A stretch of DNA of 64,000 nucleotides from Shewanella pneumatophori (GCF_023283895.1 NZ_JAKILB010000001.1:496001-560000); one strand, 5' to 3'; positions 24,863 through 34,193 are shown, counted from the first letter of the stretch. Notes: a model not told the origin generated them from the letters alone. Translations and numbers: made by a program.

Positions 24863-27391
24863 ATGCAGTTAACCGACAACAAGCCGGTCAGTAATCCACA
24901 ACATGGGGTCGAGCAAGCCACACTTGCTCGGATCCAACTTAATATAACCGGCGTTGTACAAGGGGTTGGGTTTCGTCCCTTTGTTTATCGTCTCGCCCAT
25001 GAGCTTGGGTTAAGCGGTAGCGTCTTAAATAATAGTCAGGGCGTGTTGGTTATTGCCCAAGGCGTACAAAGCGCATTAACTGAGTTTGAGCAAGCCTTTG
25101 TATTATCACCACCGCCACTATCGCGCATCGATAACATCACCAGCAAGCCACTAGCCACAATCGGTAATGAAACCGGTTTTACCATTATCGCCAGTGATAA
25201 TTCCCAGGAGCATGGCGATAGCGGTAGCAAGCGAATTAACGCTAACAATAGCGTTGTCGCAGTATCACCCGATAAATGCACCTGTGATGATTGCTTTAGT
25301 GAAATAATCGAGAGTAGCAATCGCCACTTTAGATACCCGTTCACCAATTGTACCAACTGTGGCCCAAGATACACCTTAATTAACGCTCTGCCCTACGATA
25401 GACCCAATACTGCCATGGCAAGTTTTGCTATGTGCGATCGCTGCGCCGATGCGTACCAAAACCCTTTAGATAGACGCTACCATGCACAACCAGTTAGCTG
25501 TCCTGACTGTGGGCCACAGTTAAGCTTTAATACTGCAGCTCTTGAAAGGTTAAGTGATAGAGAACAAGCGTTAACCGATGCGGTCAAAGCGTTGCAAGAG
25601 GGAAAAATACTGGCAATAAAAGGGCTCGGTGGCTTTCACCTTGTTTGCGATGCAAGCAACGATGCCAGCATTGCTTTACTGCGTCAGCGTAAACATCGAC
25701 CAGCAAAACCGTTTGCAATTATGGTCGAAAATCCGCAAGTCGGCGCCCAATATGTTTACGGTAATGCAATTGAATGGCAGACCCTTAGCTCAGCAGAGCG
25801 CCCTATTACCCTGATGCAGAAAATAGCGCCGTCTTTGAGCATTGGACTAAAGCATCAGCAAAACAGCTTGAGCGAATTAATCGCCCCGGCAATAGATAAA
25901 CTAGGGGTATTTTTACCCTATACACCGTTACACTTTTTGCTTTTAGCACAGCTAAAACGCCCGCTAGTGATGACCAGTGCCAACCTATCCGGCGAGCCAA
26001 TAATAATTGATGCATTGGATATCAAACAAAAGCTTGGCCATGTTGTTGATTTTATATTGGATCATAATAGGCCAATACTAAATGCTTGTGATGACAGCGT
26101 AGTGCAAGTCATTAACGATAAAGTGCAAGTGCTTCGCCTAGCTCGAGGTTATGCGCCATTATCCCTGTATTGTGAACAGCCCATTCCACAAGCAACCCTG
26201 GCTGTTGGCGCACAACAAAAAAATACCGTCTGTTTTGGCTTTAAACAAAACATCTTTTTAAGCCCACATATCGGCGATCTAGAATCCATTAAAGCCTTAG
26301 ATTATTTTCACCACACCCTTGCTACTTTTAAAACGCTTTACCAATTTGAACCGAGAAAACTGGTTCACGACACTCATCCTGATTACGCCACCAGCGTTTG
26401 GGCCGAACAGCAAGCTCATAAAAAAACTAGCGTACAACATCATTACGCCCACGTACTTAGTGTAATGGCGGCAAACAATTATACCGGTTCTGTATTAGGT
26501 TTTGCCTTTGATGGCACAGGCTTAGGTGATGATGCAACGCTTTGGGGCGGTGAGGCTCTACTGTGCAATAACCAAAAATATCAACGTCTAGCCCATCTGA
26601 TGCCATTTCAATTAATCGGCGGTGAACAAGCGATTAAACAGCCTAATCGAGTGTTGCTATCCATCTTACTTGAAAAATATTCACCCGAAGAGATCCTAAC
26701 CTTAAAACTGCCCGCTTTTACCAAGATCCCAAGCTTTACCTTTAATAACCTAACAAAAGTCTGGCGTGCAAACATTAGTGTAAAAACCTCATCTATCGGC
26801 CGGTTATTCGATGCTATAGCGGTAGTTTTAGGCCTGATTGATGAGATTCAATATGAAGGGCAAGCAGGTATGCTTTTAGAAGCAGCTGCTAATTCTTTAA
26901 CACAGCATGCATTATTAGATACTCATAACAAGCTGCCCAAACAAGCTTTCAGTGCAAGTAATCTACAAAACGATAATATAGTCGTGAATAATTCTGATAG
27001 CAGGACTTCTATTCGTAACCAATATCTAGGGAGCCCAATCCATTTTTCGATAAAATCGAATAACAATGTATGGGATAGCGTAGATTTAATGGTGCAGATC
27101 ATCAATGCTATTAAGGCTGAACCATTAACCCCTATACGCATAGGCCTGATAGCCCGAAGCTTTATGGATGCGTTAAGCGATATCGTTTGCCTGACCGCTA
27201 AAGAGCACCTTGAACTACCGATTGTTCTTTGTGGTGGCGTGTTTCAAAACAAATACTTATTACAGCGCTGCGAAACAGCACTCATCGCCCAAGGCAATCG
27301 TGTATTAGAGCCTAAATATGTACCAATTAACGATGCGGGGATCTCCCTCGGTCAGCTTTGGTACTCCCTTGCTACAAAATCCACAGAATAA
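24863..27391 (+). CDS. hypF: Carbamoyltransferase HypF
   Basis: Makes the thiocarboxamide on HypE from carbamoyl phosphate, the source of the two CN ligands of the NiFe site. The ATG at 24863 is preferred over the TTG at 24854. The 842-residue protein shows all four parts: acylphosphatase domain (VVQGVGFRPFVYRLA, ~30-44), two zinc fingers (CTCDDC, NCTNCGPRY, CDRCADAYQ, CPDCGP, ~130-230), a YrdC domain (~245-430, LAIKGLGGFHLVCDAS) and the Kae1-like C-terminal domain with HHYAH, FDGTGLGDD and NDAGISLGQ. Length is slightly above the usual ~750 because of linkers near residues 90 and 700. It lies 96 bp after hydE, with a hairpin between. Confidence 0.96.
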   Translation: MQLTDNKPVSNPQHGVEQATLARIQLNITGVVQGVGFRPFVYRLAHELGLSGSVLNNSQGVLVIAQGVQSALTEFEQAFVLSPPPLSRIDNITSKPLATIGNETGFTIIASDNSQEHGDSGSKRINANNSVVAVSPDKCTCDDCFSEIIESSNRHFRYPFTNCTNCGPRYTLINALPYDRPNTAMASFAMCDRCADAYQNPLDRRYHAQPVSCPDCGPQLSFNTAALERLSDREQALTDAVKALQEGKILAIKGLGGFHLVCDASNDASIALLRQRKHRPAKPFAIMVENPQVGAQYVYGNAIEWQTLSSAERPITLMQKIAPSLSIGLKHQQNSLSELIAPAIDKLGVFLPYTPLHFLLLAQLKRPLVMTSANLSGEPIIIDALDIKQKLGHVVDFILDHNRPILNACDDSVVQVINDKVQVLRLARGYAPLSLYCEQPIPQATLAVGAQQKNTVCFGFKQNIFLSPHIGDLESIKALDYFHHTLATFKTLYQFEPRKLVHDTHPDYATSVWAEQQAHKKTSVQHHYAHVLSVMAANNYTGSVLGFAFDGTGLGDDATLWGGEALLCNNQKYQRLAHLMPFQLIGGEQAIKQPNRVLLSILLEKYSPEEILTLKLPAFTKIPSFTFNNLTKVWRANISVKTSSIGRLFDAIAVVLGLIDEIQYEGQAGMLLEAAANSLTQHALLDTHNKLPKQAFSASNLQNDNIVVNNSDSRTSIRNQYLGSPIHFSIKSNNNVWDSVDLMVQIINAIKAEPLTPIRIGLIARSFMDALSDIVCLTAKEHLELPIVLCGGVFQNKYLLQRCETALIAQGNRVLEPKYVPINDAGISLGQLWYSLATKSTE

Positions 27392-27411
27392 AACTGAATA
27401 CCAGCCTAATG

Positions 27412-27445
27412 CCTGCTAATGAATCTAATTAGATAAATTAGCAGG
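27412..27445. repeat. Inverted repeat between hypF and hypB
   Basis: CCTGCTAAT (27412-27420) pairs with ATTAGCAGG (27437-27445) around an inner palindrome TCTAATTAGA. It is followed by TGTGAAAC, not a T run, so termination is uncertain. Confidence 0.5.
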
Positions 27446-27506
27446 TGTGAAACAACACAATTAGCAGCCAAAATGCGACACACATCTCACGCGCATCTTG
27501 GTAAAG

Positions 27507-27520
27507 CTGATTTAAATCAA
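27507..27520. promoter_or_regulatory. FNR/EtrA-type box upstream of hypB
   Basis: CTGAT-TTAA-ATCAA matches the FNR consensus in 9 of 10 positions, 58 bp before the hypB ATG. It implies a separate anaerobic promoter for hypBCDEA. Confidence 0.65.
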
Positions 27521-27578
27521 AACGTATAACGAAGTCGTGATCGACAATAACTTAATACTATAATAAACGGAGTTTCCT

Positions 27579-28355
27579 ATGTGCCAAGACTGCGGCTGTT
27601 CAATTGCCCGACACGATCCCCTACTAAAAACTGGCCACTCTCATACCAAAGATTCACATGCAAGACATGATCATAATCTTGCCAGTAACCCCCAATTAAA
27701 TGACAAAACCACTTTATCAGTGATCCATAAAATCCTTGATAAAAACGATATTGAAGCCCAGCACAATCGTGACCACTTTGAAGCCAAGGGGATCACAGCC
27801 TTCAATCTAATGAGCAGCCCAGGCAGCGGTAAAACCACACTACTTGAACACTTACATCAATATACCGATCTTAAATATGCGGTTATTGAAGGCGACCTCG
27901 AAACTTCTCGCGATGCCGATAGATTGAAAGCCAAAGGTATTAATGCTTATCAGATCCAAACCGGCGCAGCCTGTCATTTAGATGCATTTATGGTGCATAG
28001 CGCGCTACCCCACATTGATTTAGATCCTATCGATATCTGTTTTGTAGAAAACGTCGGCAATCTCGTCTGCCCTGCAAGTTATGATGTTGGTACCCATAAA
28101 AATATCGTATTGCTGTCAGTACCTGAAGGCGATGACAAGATAGAAAAATATCCGGTGATGTTCCGCCGTGCAGATCTGGTATTAATTACCAAATCAGATC
28201 TACTGCCCCATTTTGATTTCAGTATCGAAGAGTCTCGTAAACAACTACAAAAGCTAAACCCTAATGTAGAACTAATGGCGATCTCGGTTAAGCAGCCTGA
28301 ATCCCTCGAAAAAGTGGTGCAGTGGCTTAATCATAATGTTGGAGTGACTGCTTAA
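27579..28355 (+). CDS. hypB: Hydrogenase nickel-insertion GTPase HypB
   Basis: GTPase that works with HypA to insert nickel into the large subunit. 258 residues. The N-terminus CQDCGC (2-7) is the high-affinity metal motif, followed by a His-containing stretch (about seven His within 12-31) that could store nickel. The GTPase core has Walker A SSPGSGKTTLLEH (~78-90), the nickel/zinc-binding TGAACHLDA, NVGNLVCPA and the base-recognition KSDLLPH. The end overlaps the hypC start by one base (TAATG). Confidence 0.96.
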   Translation: MCQDCGCSIARHDPLLKTGHSHTKDSHARHDHNLASNPQLNDKTTLSVIHKILDKNDIEAQHNRDHFEAKGITAFNLMSSPGSGKTTLLEHLHQYTDLKYAVIEGDLETSRDADRLKAKGINAYQIQTGAACHLDAFMVHSALPHIDLDPIDICFVENVGNLVCPASYDVGTHKNIVLLSVPEGDDKIEKYPVMFRRADLVLITKSDLLPHFDFSIEESRKQLQKLNPNVELMAISVKQPESLEKVVQWLNHNVGVTA

Positions 28356-28603
28356 TGTGTCTTTCTATTCCGTCAAAAGTCGTTGAGCTTCATCCAGACG
28401 AGCAAGCAGTTACCGTTGATACGATGGGCGTGAAACGTAAAGTCAGTAGCCATTTGTTGGCAGAGCCGTTAGCCCTTGATGATTATGTGCTTATTCACAT
28501 TGGCTTTGTGATGAACAAGATAGATAAACAAGATGCGATGGAAAGTTTAGCCCTGTATCAGGAGATTGTGTCCAAACTTGAACAAGAAGAGCGGGAGGCG
28601 TGA
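28355..28603 (+). CDS. hypC: Hydrogenase assembly chaperone HypC
   Basis: Small chaperone that carries the Fe(CN)2CO unit with HypD and delivers it to the large subunit. 82 residues; the required Cys2 is present in MCLSIPSKVVEL, and VLIHIGFVMNKI is the OB-fold core. Its end overlaps the hypD start by 4 bp. Only one HypC-type protein is encoded here, so it should serve HyaB. Confidence 0.95.
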   Translation: MCLSIPSKVVELHPDEQAVTVDTMGVKRKVSSHLLAEPLALDDYVLIHIGFVMNKIDKQDAMESLALYQEIVSKLEQEEREA

Positions 28604-29724
28604 TGATTGCCTTAAACGATCTTTATCAAGGCTTTCGCGATCCCAAAGTGATCCGCTCACTCGCCCAGCAAATAGCCCACTATGCCAGCCAAGTAGAAGG
28701 TATGATTAATATAATGGAGGTGTGCGGCGGTCATACCCACACCATCATGAAATACGGTCTTAACCAATTACTACCGAGCAATATCGAGTTTATTCATGGC
28801 CCCGGTTGCCCTGTTTGTATTATGCCTAAAGAGCGCATTGACCATGCCGCAACCCTTGCCAGTCAGCCCGATACCATTTTAGTGACACTAGGGGATATGA
28901 TCCGCGTTCCCGGTTCAAAAGGCAGTTTGGCGCAATTTAGAGCTAAAGGCTGCGATATCAGGCCGATTTACGATCCATTAGACACCTTAACCATCGCAGC
29001 TGATAATCCTAACAAAACCATTATCTTTTTCGCTATAGGCTTTGAAACCTCAACACCAATGACGGCGGTGTTAATAGAGCAAGCAAACCAGCGCGGCATC
29101 ACTAATCTGCTGTTTCATATAAACCATGTGTTAGTCCCACCTGCTATTGATGCGGTCATGAACGATCCACAAGTAAAAGTGAACGCCTTTATTGGACCTG
29201 CTCATGTGAGCGTAATTAGTGGCGCAAAAATATACCGTCAAGCAGTTGAAACATACAACACGCCTGTTGTGGTTTCCGGTTTTGAGCCAGTAGATGTGAT
29301 GCAATCAATTTTAATGCTGGTAAAACAAAAAGCAGAGCAACGTGCTGAGCTTGAAAACCAATACAGCCGCTCGGTGTCTGAAAACGGCAACAAAACCGCC
29401 CAAGCATTAATTGATAAATATCTAACTATTCGACCGGAGTTTCGCTGGCGCGGATTGGGCCCGATTGCAAATTCTGCACTCATGCTCAAACCTGAATACG
29501 CTCACTTAGATGCCGAGCGGGTTTACGCCAATGTATTACCACAAATAGAGATTGACGATCATAAAGCCTGTCAGTGCGGCGATATTTTAAGAGGCCTTTG
29601 CAAACCCAAAGATTGCAAAGTATTTGGCCGAGGATGCAGCCCTGACACGCCTCTTGGTAGCTGTATGGTCAGCTCAGAAGGCGCTTGCAACGCCTACTAT
29701 CGCTATAACGGAGTCAATTTATGA
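28600..29724 (+). CDS. hypD: Hydrogenase iron-ligand assembly protein HypD
   Basis: [4Fe-4S] scaffold on which, with HypC, the CN and CO ligands are placed on iron. 374 residues. Conserved motifs: MEVCGGHTHTIMKYG (Cys41-type), GPGCPVCIMP and GFETSTPM; the C-terminal Cys-rich tail (CQCGDILRGL, KPKDCKVFGRGC, GSCMVSSEGAC) binds the cluster. It overlaps hypC by 4 bp and hypE by 4 bp. Starts ATG ATG; the first was kept because it overlaps hypC in the ATGA pattern of the other junctions. Confidence 0.96.
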   Translation: MMIALNDLYQGFRDPKVIRSLAQQIAHYASQVEGMINIMEVCGGHTHTIMKYGLNQLLPSNIEFIHGPGCPVCIMPKERIDHAATLASQPDTILVTLGDMIRVPGSKGSLAQFRAKGCDIRPIYDPLDTLTIAADNPNKTIIFFAIGFETSTPMTAVLIEQANQRGITNLLFHINHVLVPPAIDAVMNDPQVKVNAFIGPAHVSVISGAKIYRQAVETYNTPVVVSGFEPVDVMQSILMLVKQKAEQRAELENQYSRSVSENGNKTAQALIDKYLTIRPEFRWRGLGPIANSALMLKPEYAHLDAERVYANVLPQIEIDDHKACQCGDILRGLCKPKDCKVFGRGCSPDTPLGSCMVSSEGACNAYYRYNGVNL

Positions 29725-30776
29725 ATTCAGTGACAAACGACAAAGTCATTCAGCTAAGTCATGGCGGTGGTGGTAAAGAGATGAACCGCCTAATTAAAGA
29801 CATATTCTTTAACGCTTTCGATAACGCCATTTTGCAAAATGAAGAAGACGCGGCAGTATTGCACTTTGACGGCAATATCGCCTTTACCACAGACTCTTTT
29901 ACTGTCGCACCTATTTTCTTTGCTGGTGGCGATATTGGCAAGCTTGCCGTTGCTGGTACGGTCAACGATTTAGCCATGATGGGCGCTGAGCCGCAGTATT
30001 TAAGCTGTAGCGTGATTATTGAAGAAGGCTTTGAAATCGAAAAACTTAAAACCATTGTTGCCAGCATGGCTAGAGAACTGAAAAAGTCTAATACCCGAAT
30101 TGTTTGCGGCGACACTAAAGTGGTGCCTAAGGGCTGCGCAGATGGTTTGTTTATTAATACCTCTGGTGTTGGCCGCATATTAAAGCCTAAGATCTCAGTG
30201 AAAAACCTTGAAGCTGGTGACTGCATAATAGTTAGTCGCGATATTGGCCGTCACGGCGCTGCTATTCTTATGGCCCGTGAGGGACTTGCACTGGAATCTG
30301 AACTCAGCAGTGATTGCGCTAACTTGTGGCCAATCGTCGAGCAATTAATTGCCGCTAACGTTGATATTCATGCAATGCGTGATGCCACCCGTGGTGGGTT
30401 ATCAGCAGTATTAAACGAGTGGGCTAAAGCCTCAAATGTTTGTATAGAGGTAAAAGAAGAAGCGGTTCCAGTAAGTGATGAAGTCAAAGGTCTGTGTGAG
30501 CTTTATGGCTTTGAGCCATTTGATCTGGCTAATGAAGGAACCTTTATTGTTGCCGTACCCGATGATAACGCAGAAAAAGCACTCAGTGTTATGCAGCAAT
30601 TTTGTCATTGCCAATCCGCCAGTATTATTGGCCAAGTAACTGCTGATAAAGTGACTGCGGATAGCAACAACGCTAAAGAAAACAGCCAACAAGGAAAAGT
30701 AATTTTGCATACTCCTTGGGGTAGTGCTCGATATTTAGATGTACCTCAAGGTGAATTACTACCGAGGATCTGTTAA
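29721..30776 (+). CDS. hypE: Hydrogenase maturation protein HypE
   Basis: ATP-dependent dehydratase that turns the C-terminal cysteine thiocarboxamide into thiocyanate, donating CN to the iron. The 351-residue PurM-like protein opens with [14 protein letters not shown] and contains [32 protein letters not shown]. It ends in PRIC, the required terminal motif with the carrier cysteine. The last base overlaps the hypA start (TAATG). Confidence 0.97.
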   Translation: MNSVTNDKVIQLSHGGGGKEMNRLIKDIFFNAFDNAILQNEEDAAVLHFDGNIAFTTDSFTVAPIFFAGGDIGKLAVAGTVNDLAMMGAEPQYLSCSVIIEEGFEIEKLKTIVASMARELKKSNTRIVCGDTKVVPKGCADGLFINTSGVGRILKPKISVKNLEAGDCIIVSRDIGRHGAAILMAREGLALESELSSDCANLWPIVEQLIAANVDIHAMRDATRGGLSAVLNEWAKASNVCIEVKEEAVPVSDEVKGLCELYGFEPFDLANEGTFIVAVPDDNAEKALSVMQQFCHCQSASIIGQVTADKVTADSNNAKENSQQGKVILHTPWGSARYLDVPQGELLPRIC

Positions 30777-31138
30777 TGCATGAGTATTCGATAGTTACTG
30801 CATTAATCGAGCAATGTGAGCAACTAGCATTAGATAATAATGCTCACGCCATTACTCGTGTTGAAATAAAGCTTGGGATCTTAAGTGGTGTAGAGCCAAG
30901 TCTTCTTAACACAGCGTTCGACACCTTTAAGCTTGAGGGGATCTGCCGCAATGCCGACTTGATCATGCATATTCAGCCTCTGGTTATCGCCTGTAATGAT
31001 TGCGGCCAACAAACCGAACATAAACAGCGCAACGTGATCTGCAGCCACTGCCAAAGCAATAACACCCGCGTGCTTGATGGTGAAGATATGATGCTTATGC
31101 TATTAGAGTTAGAGCAAAACGAAGAACTGCAGGGCTAA
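30776..31138 (+). CDS. hypA: Hydrogenase nickel-insertion protein HypA
   Basis: Nickel chaperone partner of HypB. 120 residues starting MHEYSIV, with His2 and Glu3 that bind nickel. The zinc site is formed by CNDC and CSHC (about 77-80 and 98-101). Last gene of the maturation block; a large inverted repeat follows. Confidence 0.95.
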   Translation: MHEYSIVTALIEQCEQLALDNNAHAITRVEIKLGILSGVEPSLLNTAFDTFKLEGICRNADLIMHIQPLVIACNDCGQQTEHKQRNVICSHCQSNNTRVLDGEDMMLMLLELEQNEELQG

Positions 31139-31166
31139 ATCTATAGCAATAGCAAAACTCGCTAAT

Positions 31167-31223
31167 AAAAATCGAATGTACTGTAAGCTGTGAGCAAAGC
31201 TCATTAACAGGCATTCGATTTTA
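31167..31223 (+). terminator. Probable terminator of the hyp operon
   Basis: AAAATCGAATG and CATTCGATTTT are 11-bp complementary arms enclosing a smaller hairpin (TGAGC / GCTCA), 30 bp after hypA. The T tail is short, so efficiency is uncertain. Confidence 0.6.
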
Positions 31224-31307
31224 TCAAGGTAACACTTAAATAAGCTAATTGATCAACGAGCTAAAATAGATAACCATTGGCGTACCCTTCTTTTTGCAGA
31301 ATTGATT

Positions 31308-31727
31308 ATGTGGTTACAACAAACTATATCGCTAACAGCAAAATCTCGTGGTTTTCATTTGGTAACAGAAGAGATCGAGCGCTCACTACCTGAGCTACGT
31401 CAGATAAAAATTGGCGTGGCTCATCTACTTTTACAACATACCTCAGCGTCGCTTACGTTAAATGAAAATGCCGATCCTAGCGTGCGCGCTGATTTTGAAG
31501 CCTATATTAACCGTTTAGCGCCTGAACGTGCGCCCTATTACACTCACACCTATGAAGGTGACGATGATATGCCTGCTCACCTTAAATCAAGTTTGTTAGG
31601 CGTTAGCTTAGCGATTCCTATCACTAATGGACGGTTTAATTTAGGCACTTGGCAAGGGATCTATTTGGGTGAACACAGAGATTATGGCGGTAAGCGTAAA
31701 GTGCTCGTCACCATTAATGGTGAGTAA
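31308..31727 (+). CDS. YjbQ family protein (UPF0047)
   Basis: A 139-residue protein of the widespread YjbQ family, whose members form trimers and in some cases show weak thiamin phosphate synthase activity; the in vivo role is unclear. Family motifs: LLLQHTSASLTLNENADPSVR (~42-62) and GTWQGIYLGEHRD (~112-124). The ATG at 31308 gives the family's usual start (MWLQQTISL); an in-frame TTG is two codons upstream. Single-gene unit with a strong terminator after it. Confidence 0.88.
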   Translation: MWLQQTISLTAKSRGFHLVTEEIERSLPELRQIKIGVAHLLLQHTSASLTLNENADPSVRADFEAYINRLAPERAPYYTHTYEGDDDMPAHLKSSLLGVSLAIPITNGRFNLGTWQGIYLGEHRDYGGKRKVLVTINGE

Positions 31728-31771
31728 AACGGAAATTGCTTCAATCTAAGTTGATTAACTAAACACATAAG

Positions 31772-31798
31772 AAAAGAGCACCTTAGGTGCTCTTTCTA
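31772..31798. terminator. Bidirectional terminator between yjbQ and the methyltransferase
   Basis: AAAGAGCACC / GGTGCTCTTT, a 10-bp stem with a TTA loop, between two convergent genes. Confidence 0.88.
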
Positions 31799-31818
31799 TT
31801 GAATTAAAACTGCCTACG

Positions 31819-33036
31819 TTATGCTTCAGCAATTCGCTCAAGTTTAGCTAGATAAAAACCGTCAAAGCCTGTGTCTGCTGGGCTAATCGTTTCATCTTCA
31901 ATAAATCTAAAATGTTTATTTTCAGCTAAAAACGCATCAACTTGATCGCGGTTTTCTTCTGGCATAATTGAACATGTTGCATAAACTAACATGCCGCCCA
32001 CTTTTACCATACGGCTGTAGCTTTGTAAGATCTGCTTTTGCAGCTCAACTAACACAGGTAAACGCTCTGGCGTATCGCGCCACTTGGCATCTGGGTTACG
32101 TTTAAGTACACCCAAACCTGAACACGGCACGTCTAATAGCACACGATCACAAGTTAACTTTAAGCGCTTAATGGTTTTGCTGCTGGCAATAATGCGTGTT
32201 TCAACATTATGTGCACCGGCACGGCGAGCACGTTGCTTGAGGTTATCAAGTTTCCATTGCTCAACATCCATCGCAAGTAAGCGACCTTTACCTTGCATTT
32301 GCGCTGAAATAGATAAGGTTTTACCTCCTGCGCCAGCACACGCATCAACAACGCGCATACCAGGCTTGGCATCAAGTGCTAATGCCACTAACTGAGAGCC
32401 AGCATCTTGCTGCTCAAACCAACCTTTTTTAAAGGTTTCAGTTCTAAATAGCGCAGAATCTGAAACCACTTCAAGCGCTGTATCAACACCCGGTACCGTA
32501 ACAGTTTCAACACCTTCTTTGCGAAGTGCCGTTGCTAACTCTTCACGGGTACACTTTAAAATATTGGTACGTAAAAAGCGTTTTGCTGGCTTATTTAGTG
32601 CAGCACGCTCTGCTGGCCACTTATCGCCCATTTGCGCTTGACCCATTTCATTCAGCCAATCAGGACAACCATCCCAAAGTACAGGTTGCGCTTTCGCAGC
32701 TTCAATGCGGCTAGCTAATTCTTGTGGGTCGATTTGCAGCGCATACTGCATTTTCGGTAGCGGTAAATTGTTAAAAAGATGCCAAACGTTCAGCAAACGC
32801 GTGCCTAAACGGGCCATTTCTTCTGGCTTAACATCAGACAGGAAACAATAAAGGTTCAATCTTCGTAAAATATCACCTACTACGAATGTGATGCGACCTT
32901 GTTCTTTCGGCTCTAGTTTTAGTCCCGAAAAGTGTTGTGAATAAGCACGATCTAACGGCTTACCCTCTGATAAAACAAGATCAAGAATACTGATCACTAG
33001 TTCGTTAGAGCTAGGAGATAGCGAAGATTTTAACAT
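31819..33036 (-). CDS. RsmB-like rRNA (cytosine-C5) methyltransferase
   Basis: Transfers a methyl group from SAM to C5 of a cytosine, probably in 16S rRNA. 405 residues with a NusB-like RNA-binding N-terminus (~10-75, RAYSQHFSG...GRITFVVGDILRRLN) and the catalytic domain: VDACAGAGGKT (SAM site), DVPCSGLGVLKRNPDAKW (catalytic Cys) and ATCSIMPEENRDQV (second Cys). It is not in the def-fmt-rsmB context, so it is probably a paralogue of RsmB, not RsmB itself. The exact target base is not known. Confidence 0.85.
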   Translation of the reverse strand: MLKSSLSPSSNELVISILDLVLSEGKPLDRAYSQHFSGLKLEPKEQGRITFVVGDILRRLNLYCFLSDVKPEEMARLGTRLLNVWHLFNNLPLPKMQYALQIDPQELASRIEAAKAQPVLWDGCPDWLNEMGQAQMGDKWPAERAALNKPAKRFLRTNILKCTREELATALRKEGVETVTVPGVDTALEVVSDSALFRTETFKKGWFEQQDAGSQLVALALDAKPGMRVVDACAGAGGKTLSISAQMQGKGRLLAMDVEQWKLDNLKQRARRAGAHNVETRIIASSKTIKRLKLTCDRVLLDVPCSGLGVLKRNPDAKWRDTPERLPVLVELQKQILQSYSRMVKVGGMLVYATCSIMPEENRDQVDAFLAENKHFRFIEDETISPADTGFDGFYLAKLERIAEA

Positions 33037-33507
33037 TAAAAAGTTACCCTAATTAGAAAACGCTGCGATCATAGGAGCAAAGCGGCAAATACGCAAGCTA
33101 CACCGGAGCAAACTGGCGATAAATATCATTAAATTACCCAGTTCTGATTAAAGTCTTTATTAAAAGTAAATAACGCTTACTTACGCCCAGTTAATCTTGT
33201 GTTTTGCAAGCAACCAATAGTTGCGCTTTAGCAGCAGCCCTAATGGCTTACAACTCTTTTTTACTGGATTAGATTGAATGTTACCTAAGAAGCAATAGTT
33301 AGCTTCTGCGGCTAGGTGAAGAATAAGCTAACTTTACCGTGGCAGTTAACGAGAAATTCCCCCTACAAGCATATTGAAGTATCCTTGTTTATATAATCGC
33401 TGCAAATTAAAAAGCGCCACAAGATTACTTGCGACGCTTTTACTATTTTTAATCCATTTAAACCCAGCTTAATGTAACAAGGTTCTAGCGAATAATTTAA
33501 GGTGAAA
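33037..33507. other. 470-bp intergenic stretch
   Basis: Holds the promoter region of the methyltransferase gene (right of 33037) and, at 33410-33441, the terminator of the next minus-strand gene. Between about 33110 and 33400 I see no convincing gene, RNA or repeat. Confidence 0.5.
33410..33441 (-). terminator. Terminator of the malate synthase G-domain gene
   Basis: AAAAGCGCCACAAG pairs imperfectly with CTTGCGACGCTTTT around ATTA. On the minus strand the hairpin ends in CTTTTTAATTT, 67 bp after the stop at 33508. Confidence 0.75.
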
Positions 33508-34017
33508 CTATCGCTTAAGCAGGTAGTCACTGCCATCCTTTGCGGTAAACACTTGCTCCTGCATTGACGATGCAACCACGGTTCTTTCGATGTCTATCAA
33601 GCTTATCCAGTATTCATGACCTTCTAGTCGAATATCGTTAATGTTAGCTAATTCTTGGTCGCGATTGTCTTTAGTGCGATCAAAAGTGAGCTCAACATGG
33701 ACGCCGTTATCCTTCAACAAAATTGCAGTAGGCTCACTTTTATGGCCGTTTAGGGCAACAAACTGTTTAGGCATTTTTAAACCCGTTTGCGAACCGTCTG
33801 CCATAAATACCAAAAGCTGCTGATAGTAGACTACATAGCTACACGCATTTTTATGGGAGCCGTTTGCTAAAGGAAATTTAGCGTCTAAAAACTCTTTTGC
33901 ACAAGGGGCCGTTGCGTCTTGCTTAGTCACATTGACAGCATTCACATCAACAAGATCGGCAGCAATAAAATTATTATTCTGGTTTACTTGAGTCGTATTG
34001 ATTGTTGATATATCCAT
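33508..34017 (-). CDS. Free-standing malate synthase G alpha/beta-domain homologue
   Basis: A 169-residue protein that I align, from memory, to one internal domain of malate synthase G (GlcB). Matches include FLDAKFPLANGS (43-54; GlcB FLDESLPLENGS), PKQFVALNG (83-91; PAQFVGYRG), PTAILLKDNGVHVEL (96-110; PTCILLKNNGLHIEL), ANINDIRLE (124-132; AHINDVIVE) and a final FTAKDGSDYLLKR (157-169; YTAADGSEISLHGR). The catalytic TIM barrel and C-terminal domain are absent, and the barrel segment that separates the last two blocks in GlcB is missing, so only the alpha/beta domain remains. GAGG precedes the ATG and a terminator follows, so it looks expressed and not a random remnant. No catalytic role is expected. 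It is divergent from a RamB/DUF3612-type regulator. It could still be a glcB relic. Confidence 0.7.
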   Translation of the reverse strand: MDISTINTTQVNQNNNFIAADLVDVNAVNVTKQDATAPCAKEFLDAKFPLANGSHKNACSYVVYYQQLLVFMADGSQTGLKMPKQFVALNGHKSEPTAILLKDNGVHVELTFDRTKDNRDQELANINDIRLEGHEYWISLIDIERTVVASSMQEQVFTAKDGSDYLLKR

Positions 34018-34177
34018 GGCCCTGTCCTCTTACTGATTAAATCCTAGAAGGTTGTCACTGTTGTTTATCAGAGATTGTCATCCTGTTATTAGGATTAACG
34101 TTTCCGTTTACTCATCACTTTCCATCCAGCAATCAAAAGTTAATTCCATTTCCTGACTGCTTGATTTGTAGTCTAGT

Positions 34178-34193
34178 GTAATTTTCATTACAA
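34178..34193. promoter_or_regulatory. Palindromic operator candidate before the DUF3612 regulator
   Basis: TGTAAT-TTTC-ATTACA is a perfect 6-4-6 palindrome in the divergent promoter region, 38 bp before the regulator ATG. Related half-sites follow (TTTCACA, TTTTACAC, TGTGAA, TTTTACA to 34228). Confidence 0.5.

Noticed and set aside
27474..27489. CRP-like TGCGA-N6-TCTCA before hypB
   Set aside because: Each half-site has one mismatch and the flanks are poor; the FNR-like box next to it is far better.
29759..30226. 155-codon open frame antisense to hypE
   Set aside because: Mirror frame of a firmly identified gene, with no ribosome site or homologous feature.
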